Source: Paragorgia papillata (Eukaryota; Cnidaria; Anthozoa; Scleralcyonacea; Coralliidae). From it: DNA of 64,000 nucleotides. Where the stretch lies: assembly GCA_035771165.1 (NCBI GenBank), contig JAWNZC010000002.1, forward strand, positions 744,001-808,000. The letters are read 5' to 3'. Position numbers and translations under genes: made by a program. Under the pieces are notes generated by a model. It saw only the letters and a program-made list of their open reading frames with translations, searched no databases and was not told the DNA's origin. Each line of letters starts with the position of its first letter. The stretch's first letter is position 1. Of the stretch, positions 53,336 through 64,000 are shown in pieces.

Positions 53336-56300
53336 TCAGTTTATTTCACTTGTAAGTGCATCATAAGGTGCAACTAAATTAATATTATAGTTATAACCCG
53401 CTATATCATCATAGTTCGATGTCATCTCTGCTGGTACTACACCAGGCTCGCAACTAGTACCAAAGTTGTAGAGCTGTACCGTGCCCCTGTGCTTGCGATG
53501 CAAGATCAGGTTATCAGCGTACCACATGCTCTCACGAGGCATCTTATCCAGAGGAATATTCGCTGTTACAAGTTGTTCACTATCAAACTGACACAGTTGT
53601 ACAGGATGAGTAGTACGTGTCTCCCATAAGACTGTTCCCATTCTGATGTCCCAAACTTTAAGTGTACCATCAAAAGCACCACTGACCACCTTCCAGGAAT
53701 CCATCTGCACTGTGGTTATAGATGAGGAATGACCTTGTAGACTCAGTTGTGGTCTTTCTGTTCGCATGTCATAAACACACACTCGTTTGTCCTTGCTTCC
53801 CGTCACCAGACCATTGTTGAAGCTAAGGTTTAAGCATGTGATGTCACCATAATGACCAACAAAGGCCTCCAGATGTCTTCCGGTTTTAGTATCATAGAGT
53901 CGAACCTAAAACAGACATACATTAAAAATATACCTAGTACTTGTCATTGCTTGCCCAGTGAATGTTAGGACATTGCAATATTTTAACCCCCCAAACCAGG
54001 GCTCGCAAAATCGCCTGCCCGACGTCCCGGGGCAACCAAAAATTTGTGTCGGGCAACTAAAATCTCTTGACTAATGTCCCGATGGGCAACCACACTTTTG
54101 AGTTTTGATCACTTTTAAAATTCTTGTAATCTCTTGTTGTTTCGTCATTGGGTGTTAATAAAGCTGTGTGAAAAGATGATTTGTCAAAATGTATTGAAAG
54201 TGAATGAAATATTGTGTTGTGGTTACATGATGTAATTCTTCATGCAACTTGTCTCCACACATCTATAGTGCCGGATGGTGTAAATCTGTGTTGCAGTGGA
54301 GTCAAAGGGTGTTATGTCAGGAAAATTTTTTCCTGCAACTCGTCAGACTTTGTTGGTTCAGACAATTTGTTTGTTACAAATTGTTGCGAGACACATTGCA
54401 GGAAGGGTGTTATACCATGCGATACCCAAACTTCAAACATTGTTTGCAGTGTTGTGGAAACGATTGCAAAAAGTAAAACTCTGTAAGAAAGATGTGGTCT
54501 GAAACTTTCCAAATTTGCGAAATACCTTTGCTGTAAATTCTGTTCCAACACCAAATCCAAATGGTGCCCAGCCTACTGCAATATGGTCACTACTACAGGT
54601 CACTGCTGTAATCTTAGTTCCAGCTATCTTGTCTAAATCTGACAGACTATCAGTTCTTGGATTGTATGTGACTAGTTCTTCTTTTATTGCAATCACAAAT
54701 GTTTTACTCTCATCTGGGAGGAGGTTGACAAAGGTCACCTAACATGAGGAATAAAAATTATAGGTGAGCAAAATTATAGCAAAATCTCAATTGTATACTT
54801 CTCTTATTTTGGTTCACTTTTTTGTTTTACATTCCTCCTTTATTTATTTATTTGTTTGTTTGTTTGCTTTCTTGTTTGTTTGTTTGTTTGCTTGTTTGTT
54901 TGTTTACTTTGTTTGTTTGTTTGTTTGTTCTATACAGACTCTACTTGCACCAATGAATCATACCCGACTATCAAAACTTTTGCTTTTTACAAAGCCCCAT
55001 TGACCTTCGTCTTGCACTTGGTCTACACGAATATCTGAACCACTGCTTGTCAGAACCAGTGGACTCTGGCAAGAAGCCAAAACAACGTGCTGAGCAGGTT
55101 CAGGAAGTCTGTATTGATATATTGGATTGACACTGATCTCTGTATGCCAAACATTGACTACACCTATACAATTAAAGAATCGCATCTGACAGAGTAAGTT
55201 AATTCACTGTTGTGAAAATAAAAACAGTATATATATATTTATTATACTGTAAGTTGTAAGTATATATTAAGTACAGGTTAGTGACCAAAACTGAGGTCAC
55301 TACACTGGTTATTAACCCCGAGGGCTGCAGGCCCAAGGGTAATAACCAGTGTAGTGACCGAGGTTAAGGTCACTAACCGACTTAGTTTATTCATGACACA
55401 GACGATATTTGTCGTTATTTAACAAAAAAATGGTATTCTAGATGTAGTTTTAAAGCAATATAGTAGGTCATTTAATATGCAAGGTCAATAACCTATTTAT
55501 TAACCACGGCACATCAAAGATAATTTATGCATGAATAAACTAAGTCACAGTTACAATTTAAATCTACCCCCATTAAGAACTTTATAAATTATTACCCTCA
55601 TTATAACCACAGCATGCACATGCATTGACACTCACCACATGCGAAAGCTGTGGCACAGACATTTCCAACAACTGCCACACAGTCAACACTTGCTTTGGCA
55701 GGATCTTCAAAAACCTCCAAAGCAGGCTCTAGAGAGTGTCTCCAGTTGGTCTCAATGTTCCATAAACACGTTTTACCATTAGCATAACCTGCTATGAGGA
55801 GATTGTTGTACATTTGGCAAGCACACAGTGCACCCCCTACAAAGAACAAAGGTGTAATCAATGAGACATCAATAAAGTACTAAAGGAAGAGTTGACATTT
55901 TACTGCAATGTACAATGCAATGTCCAGTGTTATTCAGTGACTATAATTATAGAACAGACTAATTTGACAGTACAGAAAAGTCCTATGTTTATGTGCCGAA
56001 GTGCAGAACATCTCATTATTTGAACAGTTTTATTCCAGCAACAACTCTTAGTTTTAACACTCTAGTTTTTGGGGGTTTTTTTCTTTTACTCTGACTCATT
56101 TTTAATTGTAAAATACTGCTAGTAATCATTGTAAATCAAAATAATTCAGTTTTTTTACTGCAAATTTGATTTTTAATAAAGATAAGATAATGTGTACATG
56201 AATCAATCTATCCATAGATGGCAAAATACAAATATTATGTTTTCCACCTTTTTCATACTCGAGAGTTTGAATTTGACAAATCCTTTCTTTCCAGTTTCTT

Positions 56301-56989
56301 GTTACTAATTGTTGTCTTAAAATACTCTCCCTCACCAGCCCCTTCCAGTTTTTGTGTTCCTCAACACTTCCCCTTTGTTTGAACCCAAGTCTTTTGTAAA
56401 TGTTATGCCAAATTAGCTCATCATTAGCAAGAGGTGACCAGGTCTTGCTCACACAGGCACAATGGCACAAATCTTTTACATCTAACTGGCTGAAGATCTT
56501 AACACAGACTTCCTTTGGGAGACTTATATCAAAGAATGGTACAGCTGTTATTTCATCAATGTCACGAATCAACAGAGAAATCAGATCTTGATGGTCATGG
56601 TGATCATTGTGAGCTATGGTACCAGTAAGATCTGGCTTAATGTCGTTTTCACCATCAGTATGTGCAATTTGATAACTTGGTATATCCAATGTCAAAAGTG
56701 GCACTGGTGTCAATTTCTGTTTTTTTGAAATCTGCTGTGTCTCTTGGACACTGCTTTCATCACAAAAAATGTGTATAGTCTTTGACGATTCCTTGCATTC
56801 TGGTTGTTCACAAAAAGTATGGTCTAAACTTCCAGTCCTTTTAGAATTACTACTTTCACAAAGACCTGCACGTCCAGCAGATGAAGTTCTATCCCCAGTT
56901 TCATCTTTTCCTATGACACTAAAATCTTGTTTCTTCCCAATTTCATTTTTCCATTTCTCCCTAAATATTATCAGCTCGTTTTTATCCAT
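53336..56989 (-). CDS. FBXW8: F-box/WD-repeat protein, FBXW8-like (complete, five exons)
   Basis: Exons on the minus strand: 56989-56248, 55836-55636, 55163-54964, 54738-54526 and 53905-53336; phases 1, 1, 0 and 0 join without a break into 641 residues (human FBXW8 is about 600). Donors are GTGGAA, GTGAGT, GTATGA and GTATTT. Residues 1-150 are polar and low in conservation. An F-box follows at about 153-200 (ISLPKEVCVKIFSQLDVKDL, then VSKTWSPLANDELIW), the part that binds SKP1. WD-type blades run to the end, including LIAGYANGKTCLWNIE, VTGSKDKRVCVYDMRT and KVVSGAFDGTLKVWDIRMG. HRKHRGTVQLYNF and the final YNINLVAPYD are close to FBXW8's C-terminus. FBXW8 recruits substrates to CUL7/CUL1-RING ubiquitin ligases. 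AATAAA overlaps the last codons. Divergent from the ZDHHC gene. Confidence 0.88.
53340..53345 (-). terminator. AATAAA hexamer one base before the FBXW8 stop codon
   Basis: On the minus strand the end of the frame reads GAAATAAACTGA: the canonical hexamer spans the third- and second-last codons and is one base from the TGA. If used, the 3' UTR would be only about 10-30 nt. A downstream signal may be used instead. Confidence 0.4.
53906..54525 (-). other. FBXW8-like intron 4, with repeat-like content
   Basis: Bounded by GTATTT and TTTTAG. It contains mirrored GCCCGACGTCCCGGGGCAAC-like words near 54015 and a segment (54214-54500) with open forward frames that overlap the intron and have no domain. 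Confidence 0.6.
55278..55545. mobile_element. Inverted-repeat element in FBXW8-like intron 2
   Basis: GTCACTACACTGGTTATTA and AATAACCAGTGTAGTGAC form a tight hairpin at 55299-55360. Outer words GTTAGTGACC / GGTCACTAAC and ACTTAGTTTATTCATG / CATGAATAAACTAAGT also mirror. Confidence 0.75.
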
Positions 56990-57416
56990 TTTAATATCCT
57001 CATGTAAAATGTCAGTGTTTTAATGTGTGTAAGATTTACATAATTCTTCAGGCAATGAGCCAATAATTAATTCCCCATACTCTGTGGCTGCAGTGCTTCT
57101 GTTCTCCTTGTTCTAAAAAAAGCCATAATTTTTCAATTACCCCCCCCCCCCTGGAAACATTGACGAAAATTCGATGTCCTCCCCTGCGGAAATTTTGAAA
57201 CCATTACTGAATGTTTAATATGTTTTTCTAGTTATATTCCCGATAACAAAATTGTATTAAACAACAAATTTAATTGTCCAGCTTTGAAAAACAAAATATA
57301 AACGCTTAAAATTAACGAAAAACAAAACTCCGCGTCTTTTATGTCGAAACATTGGCGAGAAAAGTCAGACCCGCTAAAAGTGACGGCGGTGTTATGTTGT
57401 AAAGTTTAAAGAGAAA
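56990..57416. promoter_or_regulatory. Shared divergent promoter region (FBXW8 / ZDHHC5-8)
   Basis: 427 bp separate the two ATGs, which point away from each other. A C11 run lies at 57140. A small upstream ORF (ATG TTG TAA at 57394) precedes the ZDHHC start. No TATA box is evident, typical of housekeeping pairs, but promoter function is inferred only from the layout. Confidence 0.55.
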
Positions 57417-60400
57417 ATGAGCGATCAAAGAGGACGACGAAAAGTATGTAGTAGCAAAAGAGTTCCAGTTTTTAGTGCTTTATTTGTCCTCCTTGGCTCC
57501 ACAGCTGTGTTCTTCGTCTTCCCGTAAGTATCTAGTTTAATTTGAGGACTTTAAACCGTTGGAAACACGGATAAAAAGTGATTAATTTTCTATTTCAGAT
57601 GTCGCTACTTGGTGTCGAATTATTCGCCTGTGATAGCTGTCTACGAAGCTATTTTGACGTTAGTTATTCTCAGTAATTTCATTCAAGCAACCATACAAGA
57701 CCCTGGGAAAGTTCACAGAGGTAATAATTATATAATTTCTTACAGAGCTAGCTTGTTTTAGCATTTTAAAAACTACGCTATAAAGCCGATTGATATCCAT
57801 GAATGTAAATATGTAATTTACAGCGGTATCAAATATACATTAAAGTCTGAAGTTAAAGTCTGAAATAAAACCACTTAAAAAAGCTTATTGCTTTATTCTC
57901 CGAATAATTAAGTAGAACGTACTTATTATTGAAATAATTGTATGTTTTTTAAGCAACTTGTGAGCGATGGAAAGTTAGAAGAAGGTATAGAAGTTTTAGA
58001 CCGAAAGTGAGCATCGAGACATTGAGAAAAGACGGAATCCAAATGATATTGATATTTGACATTCTCTGTCAAATTATTAAAATAAAACCTGATCATATTT
58101 CGTTTCTTGAAAACTTTAGTAACACCAAACCACATAACTTAGTTGCCTTTTTGTGTTCCCAACTTTGTTTTGAAAGTCACAGGGAACTGGATAAGTAATA
58201 CTACCAGAGATACTGTAAACATGAATTTGAAAGGAAAAATGTCTATGGAGTGTGCTTTATAAGAATGGTTGTTAATTGCCGGATATGTGTTATTGAGAGT
58301 AAGTACCTTTTTAAAGAAAATAATTTTTTAAAGTTTTTTTGTTAATAGTTTGCCCCTATAGAGAGAGTAGATCAAATTAAGAGCAAATATAAAATTATTA
58401 TTACATGTATGTAATGCACCTGTCAATGTCTTCCCTGCGGGGGGGGTGGGGGGGAGGGTGGGCATACCAAGGGGATTTGACTATGATTTGGGGGCCCTGA
58501 GTGGGGAATTTGTCAGAATGATCCTGCCCGCATGCGGGGTAATTTGACTGGAACAAGTTTGAGATCTGGAAACGATTTGACAATTTTTGTCCAGCACAAT
58601 GTGATTTTGGAGGGGCCATTTGACAGGAGGGAAACCGAAAATGTCAAATTCCCCTGGGTATGCCCGCCCTCCCTCCCTGCGGGGAAGACATTGATAGGTG
58701 CATAATAAAAACCAGCCAACTTTGTTATGTACTGTATAAAACCCTAATCAAATGAGAACGCAAGTCATCGCAAGTTAGCTTAGGATGACTTGCGATGCCA
58801 CCAGTCAAACGTCGGCACATGTCATCGGAAGTTCTGCAATTCCGCTAGTTCCCACGCCTTTTCGCTAGTTCTCATGATAGTTTCTATGGTGATGGAGAAC
58901 GAAAGACTTACAAGATCAAATTAGCTGCAAGTCACAACAAGTCATCGCAAGCTGGTGGTCAAACGAGACACAAGCAAGCACAAACTAAAACTTGTGATGA
59001 CTTGCATTCTCGTTTGATTAGGGCTTTGCACCAAATGATTTTACTCATCAAGTGAGAAACCCTAGGATGGAAAGGGTTAACTGGGCCTATCTGCTCATCT
59101 GTCTTCCTTAACCCTTTCCTTATTACTCAGTGCAGTAAATTAGGTACTTCAGGAGATTTTTTTAGTTTATCATTAATATTTTCATCTATACTGTACTATA
59201 TATTATACAGTACTATAATTGATTGCTACATAAATATTCTGTTAATTATTTCTCCCTCAGCTCTAATGTATGTCGGGACAATTAGGGGATACATGTGATT
59301 TATTCACAGGGGGAAAAAACTATTAAATTACATATATTCAAGCAAGGTTGACATTTTAAGAGACAAAGGCAGATGATTTTGTTTAGTGAATATTACAAAA
59401 TAATAGAAGTATGTGGATTTAAAAAGTACACAGTGGGAATTTCCACAGAATACCACATAGATATAACCCCCCTGAATACAAAAAGAAGAAAGAAAGAAAG
59501 AAAGAACATACAAATAAAAACAACAACAAAAACCCAGTACTGTAAAAGAAAATACAAATAAAAACAAAAGAAAATTTAAAAAAACCCCACAAAAATACCC
59601 AACAACAACAAACAAAGAAAACCAGGCCATTTGGAATATTTGTGTTAATGTCAGTATTATATTACGTGTATTATATAAATATTATATCATTCAGTTATTT
59701 TGTATTTTTTAGCTCCTCTGCCTCCAATTTCTGAAGATGATTTTAAATCACCACTGTATAAAAATGTGGAAATCAAAGGAATCAATATTAAAATGAAATG
59801 GTGTGATACATGCAAGTTTTATCGACCACCAAGATGTTCACATTGCAGCTTGTGTAAAAGGTGTATTGAGGTAAATTTGAAAAATAAATAAACTACACAT
59901 CAAATTAAAAACAGCACGCAAACTGTTGTCACAGGCTGTTTCAACAGGCTGTCAACCTGTCACCATCATGTGTTTGCACTGGCAGTGCCCAGTTTGTTAA
60001 TAAGTCTGCAACAGGTTGTTGACAACAACTGTTCCCATTGCTGCAGCTAACAAGTTGTTAAAGGGCAATAGCACTAAAAATTAAGTTTGTCTAGTTTGAA
60101 AGAACTCATAAAATTGTAATAGAAGATCCTTTACAACTTTTTTGTATCTCTCTTCGTTTTCAAGATATTTCAATTTGTTTGATATGTAAATGAGATGGTC
60201 TCTGACATCAGGTGTGGGGTAAAATATTTTCACATGTAGCAAAACCAGTTATATCTCTAAGTTTGTTCAGCGAAATCATTTGAAACTGTGCACATAAAAA
60301 CTCCTTGCGACGCTGAACATTTCATGTTAGATATGGAAGTGATTTTGCTCTGTATGAAAATATTTTACGCCACTCCTGACGTCAGAGACCATGATGTCTC

Positions 60401-63014
60401 ATTTATATATCAAACAAATTGAAATATCTTGAAAATGAAGAAAGATACGAAAAAAGTGTAAAGGATCTTCTATTACAATTTTATGAGTTCTTTCAAATTA
60501 GACAAACTTAATTTTTAATGCCAATCCCCTTTAACAGTCAAGATTGTAGCAGCTTGTTGAATGCATGCTACCAGCCTGTTGTGAGCACTGATATCTGACC
60601 TTAACAAGCTGTTAGATTTGTACATGATATTGTGTACTTAGTACATGATCATACACTTGCTGGTACACCAAACACCGTGATTGTACACCAGTACACTGAG
60701 TACATTTAAGAACTATGCTGAAGATCTTTGGCATAACTTAAGTGTACCACCCCAGGTGACTTATACATGTATATGTATCAGCATCTTCAGAATTATTTTC
60801 AATTTGTTTTCCAGGTGTTTGACCATCATTGTCCTTGGGTAGATAACTGCATTGGAAAGAGAAATTACAGATATTTCTTTCTTTTCTTGTTGTCACTCAC
60901 TATACAGCTCGTGTCAGTATTTGCGTTCTCTTTAGTCACTGCTTTAGACCTCAAAGATGATCTTAGTGATAACAACGTAATAGCATCGTATCCTTTTTGA
61001 GAAAAAATGAAATGATTTACAGTCGTTGGCACCTAAGCGTATTCTGTTTGTAAATGTATATCTATATTTTATATACTCTCATCTGTTCAATTACCTTTCA
61101 TTCTCAAGTTGTCTAGTTGCACGTTAGCAATGAGAAACGTTAATAAATTTTCTTTAAACTTTTCTATATTATTTCATTCCATGTCAAAATACTGAGCTGG
61201 GCTCTTTGATATTCATTTTGAGATATTATACAGTGGGTAGATTTATGCATGTTCGTTTGCTTGTTTCTGCAACGGCAATTTTGTTGTTTAGTATCCTTAA
61301 TATTTTTACCAGTATTGTTCTTATGGTAGTCTGTGGTTTGGTTGGTATTCCTGTGTTTGGTTTAACATTCTTTCACGTTGGCCTTATCTCTATGGGAAGA
61401 ACAACGAATGAACAGGTATATACAGCTAAGTAAACTATAATAATTATACAGACGTTTGGTGAACGGTCGTCAAGCTCAATTACACGCGTAAAAATCTCGC
61501 AAGTTGTTACAGCATTGTTGCCTGAACAATGCTGTAACAACTTGTTGACATATGTGAACAACATTGTTCATCATTGTTTCAACAAGTTGTTACAGCTTGA
61601 TGAAACAACAACCGTTGTCAGTCACGCATGTTGTAACAACCGAAGAACGTGTTGATACATCAACCATGTTCACCATTGTTGTAACATTGTTGTTCATCGT
61701 TGTTATTTCGTCACTGTTGTTACAACATGTTGTATCATGTGCGAACAACGTTGTTGGCTATAAAAATGTGCTGTTGGAACAACTTGTTCATGACTGTTGA
61801 TTTATCCGTGAACAAATTGTTCGAACCATAAGTGAACAACTTGTTGACAACTTGTTCACGGCGAGCAGCACAACATTGTTCACGCCTGTTGACAACCGTG
61901 AACAGCTTGTGCGTTTTTACGCGTGTACTCAGAAAAGATTTCTGAGACCCCGACATGGTTCTAACCTAACCATCAGTGCCTCAATGGTTAGAGCGTCTAA
62001 CCGGTCATTAGAAGGTTGCAGGTTCGAACCCTGTCTGGGGGCTCAGAAATCTTTTCTGAGTAATTGAGCTTGACGAACGTCCACCAAACGTCTGTTCCAT
62101 TACACCAAGCTCGCAAATGTACCACATGCAACTTACATGTTTAGAAAGAAGTTGCAGTACATGTATGTATATTCTACATGTAATTATTTTATAATTCATC
62201 TGCATCTCTTTCTATCTTACTTTCATGCACTAGCAGGTCTAGTAGAGGGGCTGGGTTGCGACTGCTGCTTTATTTGCAAAATGCCTTCACGCTACGCACT
62301 CCCAACGCAGGAAAACGTTTAAGTATTTGACTCTCAAACGTGCTCTAAAAACACAGGTACTTTAATCCCATTTCTGAGGTGTCGCACAGAGAAACTTATC
62401 GTTTTCGATAGTGTACGAATTGTGAGATCATTCACAGTTTCATGTCGCATAAAGCTTTTCCAGGTAACACATGCACAAGCGAAAATTCTCACGTAAAACT
62501 ACGGTAGGTACCTCAGTAAGTGCGGGAAAATTTACCTGAAGCAATTTTCACATATGTCAGTCAGTAAAGACTTTAAGCAACGTGATCCCCCAAATTCGAT
62601 TCCACATCTCGTACATTTTGAAAACGAGATGTTTTTCTGTGCAACACCGATAAATTTACACTTCACTGAATCCAAAGATATTTAAATAGAGGTTTTATGC
62701 AACAGGGCCACGGATCCCCCTATAGATTGCGCTCATTTATGTACCGCATCTGAGAACCCAGATCTGCCACCGCCTCTATGTACAGTATAGACAGGGCCTC
62801 ACATAAAGGTATTCATCTGAGATTTTAGTCCTGTTATCTTTCATCAAACTATTGTATGCGTTATACCTATATCTTTTCCAACCTTATCACTCACTGCTCG
62901 TGCTTTTTATGCTTTGTTTCAGGTTACTGGTAAAGTCCGCGGTGGTTTCAATCCCTTTAATAGAGGATGCTGTGCTAATTGGGAAAACACATTTTGTTCA
63001 CCTATTCAACCAGA
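57417..63014 (+). CDS. ZDHHC5/8-like: Palmitoyltransferase of the ZDHHC5/ZDHHC8 type (5' part, six exons)
   Basis: Exons 57417-57523, 57599-57720, 59713-59870, 60815-60987, 61292-61415 and 62923-63014 join in phase to 258 codons plus two bases; the donor at 63015 (GTAAGT) leads off the window. The enzyme moves palmitate from CoA to protein cysteines. Visible: N-terminal basic tail, TM1 ([20 protein letters not shown]), TM2, the DPG motif (70-72), [11 protein letters not shown], the zinc-binding cysteine-rich domain ([16 protein letters not shown]), the DHHC centre with catalytic C135, [19 protein letters not shown] (TM3), TM4, and TTNEQ (TTxE). [17 protein letters not shown] matches ZDHHC5/8, whose long tail binds PDZ proteins; that tail is missing here. 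The exon 4-5 junction is the least certain: 60987/61292 is the pairing that keeps phase and aligns best. Acts at plasma membrane or endomembranes in the family. Confidence 0.9.
58410..58708. mobile_element. MITE in ZDHHC intron 2, GCACCTGTCAATGTCTTCCC ends
   Basis: TGCACCTGTCAATGTCTTCC is mirrored by GGAAGACATTGATAGGTGCA; next to it lie G-rich and C-rich arms (GGGTGGGGGGGAGGGTGGGC against CCCGCCCTCCCTCCC). Confidence 0.8.
58740..59027. mobile_element. MITE of the CCCTAATCAAA family in ZDHHC intron 2
   Basis: AACCCTAATCAAATGAGAAC to GCATTCTCGTTTGATTAGGG are inverted. AGTCATCGCAAG and CTTGCGATGACTT words are scattered in both orientations. It is the longer subfamily, like 9318-9560. Confidence 0.8.
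60060..60540. mobile_element. MITE in ZDHHC intron 3, arms about 170 bp
   Basis: TAAAGGGCAATAGCACTAAA and onward (AGAACTCATAAAATTGTAAT, GATATTTCAATTTGTTTGAT, CAGGTGTGGGGTAAAATATT) is mirrored at the right through CCAATCCCCTTTA. Well-preserved arms with few differences. Confidence 0.85.
61450..62090. mobile_element. SINE/foldback composite in ZDHHC intron 5
   Basis: The outer arms CAGACGTTTGGTGAACGG and GTCAAGCTCAATTA are mirrored by TAATTGAGCTTGAC and CCACCAAACGTCTG. The right part holds a tRNA-like head at 61974-62042: A box TCAATGGTTAGAGCG, 7-nt loop CCGGTCA on a TCTAA/TTAGA stem, B box GGTTCGAACCC, and hairpin CTCAGAAA/TTTCTGAG words on both sides. The MITE at 61483-61925 is inserted in the left part. 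Confidence 0.75.
61483..61925. mobile_element. Tc1/mariner-like MITE inserted into the SINE composite, TA duplication
   Basis: CACGCGTAAAAA at the left, TTTTTACGCGTG at the right, TA at 61481-61482 and 61926-61927. The interior is full of GTTGTTACAAC and GTGAACAA words. Removing it and one TA gives CAATTACTCAG, exactly what the opposite outer arm predicts. Related to 7940-8327. Confidence 0.85.
62100..62922 (+). other. Rest of ZDHHC intron 5
   Basis: The tail ACACCAAGCTCGCAAATGTA at 62103 matches the retroposon-like tail near 5726. Otherwise unique-looking AT-rich sequence ends in the acceptor TTGTTTCAG at 62922. Confidence 0.5.
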
Positions 63015-63079
63015 GTAAGTAACATGAATCTCTATTGGTGGATATATAAAAGAGAAAATTCTACTCTTACCGTAGAGTT

Positions 63080-63705
63080 TCCAAAGTAGCGGTCCCCCCG
63101 CGTTACTTTCGGGATTAACGCCCATTAGGGGCCGCTACTATCGGGGGGCCGTTACTTTCGGGGGGGGGCGCTACTAACGGGGCCGTTACTTTCGGGGGGC
63201 CCCACTACTATCGGGGGGCCGTTACTTTCGGGGGGGCGCTACTATCGGGGTAGCCTGGTACCCTGGCCCAATCAAAGAATATGGGCCAGGTAACCACTAA
63301 AGATTTCTGCTTTCCTATTGGTTAAAATTTCGCGCGTTTTTAGTGGCTATGAGTGAAACTGCAATCGTCATAAGTGGATTTAGCCCTGATGACGCGAGAA
63401 TGAGATTAGTGGTTACCTGGCCCATATTTCTTTTGAAATTGGGCCAGGGTACCAGGCTACTATCGGGGGGCCGTTACTTTCGGGGGGGCGCTACTTTCGG
63501 AGGGGCACTACTTTCGGGGGGGCGCTACTTTCGGGGGGCGCTACTTTCGGAGGGGCGCTACTTTCGGGGGGGCACTACTTTCGTGGGGGCGCTACTTTCG
63601 GAGGGGCGCTACTTTCGGAGGGGCGCTACTTTCCGAGGGGCGCTACTTTCGGGGGGCGCTACTTTCGGAGGGGCGCTACTTTCGGGGAGGCGCTAAAAAG
63701 TGTTA
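63080..63705 (+). repeat. GGGGGCGCTACTTTCGG minisatellite in ZDHHC intron 6
   Basis: About 25 units of 15-18 bp (GGGGGGCGCTACTTTCGG, with ACTATCGG and GAGGGGCGC variants), G-rich on the coding strand. Split by a MITE at 63250-63463. The forward frame across it (Gly/Arg/Phe/Leu) is a satellite translation. Confidence 0.9.
63250..63463. mobile_element. MITE inside the G-rich minisatellite, GTAGCCTGGTACCCTGGCCC ends
   Basis: GTAGCCTGGTACCCTGGCCC is mirrored by GGGCCAGGGTACCAGGCTAC. The inner words ATATGGGCCAGGTAACCACT also mirror. Confidence 0.85.
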
Positions 63706-64000
63706 GTACGACAGCTAGACAAAAGACAACGTTTGATTGAAAAGTTACTTTTATCTTTCTTAGATCTTCTACTCGCACGTTAGTTCCATGAATTTAGATA
63801 GTATCTTGGAAAGTTTGCACCATGTTTGTAATAAAAATGTTAACCATTGAGTCGTTACTTTCTTTTGTGCACGCGTTACATACATCCATACATGCACGTG
63901 TCAATAGAAATCATGTCAGTGCATAACTGCTTGTGGGTATCTGTTTCACGTAAAAGGTTAAATGTAACGCGTTACTTGTGGGTAGTCGTTACTTTCGGGG
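63706..64000 (+). other. ZDHHC intron 6 continuing off the window
   Basis: AT-rich sequence with no exon seen; the last bases (GTTACTTTCGGGG) begin another unit of the minisatellite. Confidence 0.5.

Noticed and set aside
54214..54742. Forward-strand frames inside the FBXW8-like gene
   Set aside because: They overlap an intron and the reverse of exon 4; the minus-strand exons explain the region.
61974..62042. A functional tRNA-Thr gene (GGT loop)
   Set aside because: Position 33 is C instead of T, the acceptor stem does not pair well, and it sits in a foldback repeat; it is a SINE head.
63343..63696. 117-residue Gly/Arg/Phe-rich frame
   Set aside because: Translation of the G-rich minisatellite; no ATG-led gene structure and it lies within a ZDHHC intron.

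Overview
The window is animal nuclear DNA, most likely from a cnidarian and perhaps an anthozoan. It is AT-rich and intron-containing, and crowded with short inverted-repeat elements, tRNA-derived SINEs and satellites. The genes use GT-AG introns and are conserved metazoan families. The cnidarian guess is inference from gene families and repeat style; no species-specific marker is visible.

Only about 7 kb of exons can be supported. From left to right they are: the first coding exon of an SLC43-type solute carrier (minus strand, 2492-2814); a doubtful cysteine-rich exon (minus, 8741-8884); a class A GPCR with a single-exon coding region (plus, 25333-26403); a second, paralogous GPCR in two exons (plus, 48201-49910); a DNAJC30-like mitochondrial J-protein in one exon (plus, 51405-51971); a complete five-exon F-box/WD-repeat gene best matching FBXW8 (minus, 53336-56989); and six 5' exons of a ZDHHC5/8-type palmitoyltransferase (plus, from 57417) that runs off the right edge. 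FBXW8 and ZDHHC5/8 are divergent, with 427 bp between start codons, and probably share a promoter region. DNAJC30 and FBXW8 converge. The two GPCRs are same-strand paralogues about 22 kb apart.

Regions 1-25300 and 26400-48100 are gene-poor and made of layered non-autonomous elements. Several MITE families have TAA target duplications (PIF/Harbinger-like), one has TA duplications (Tc1/mariner-like), and one insertion has an 8-bp duplication (hAT-like). There are also near-perfect foldbacks, SINEs with A and B boxes, and two notable tandem arrays: a 25-bp hairpin-forming unit (15 copies at about 44995-45375, 5 copies near 12360, many solo copies) and a 29-bp palindromic unit (15 copies at 42100-42540) inside inverted terminal arms.

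The most interesting points are the second GPCR's 543-bp intron, which is an in-frame GAT/GGT-type microsatellite without a stop; the hairpin satellite, most of whose variants keep the stem; and a dispersed repeat at 41013-41094 that can be drawn as a hammerhead-ribozyme-like fold, with a weak stem I. I see no coherent new multi-gene system. Many long open frames in the window are translations of satellites or inverted repeats and were left out.
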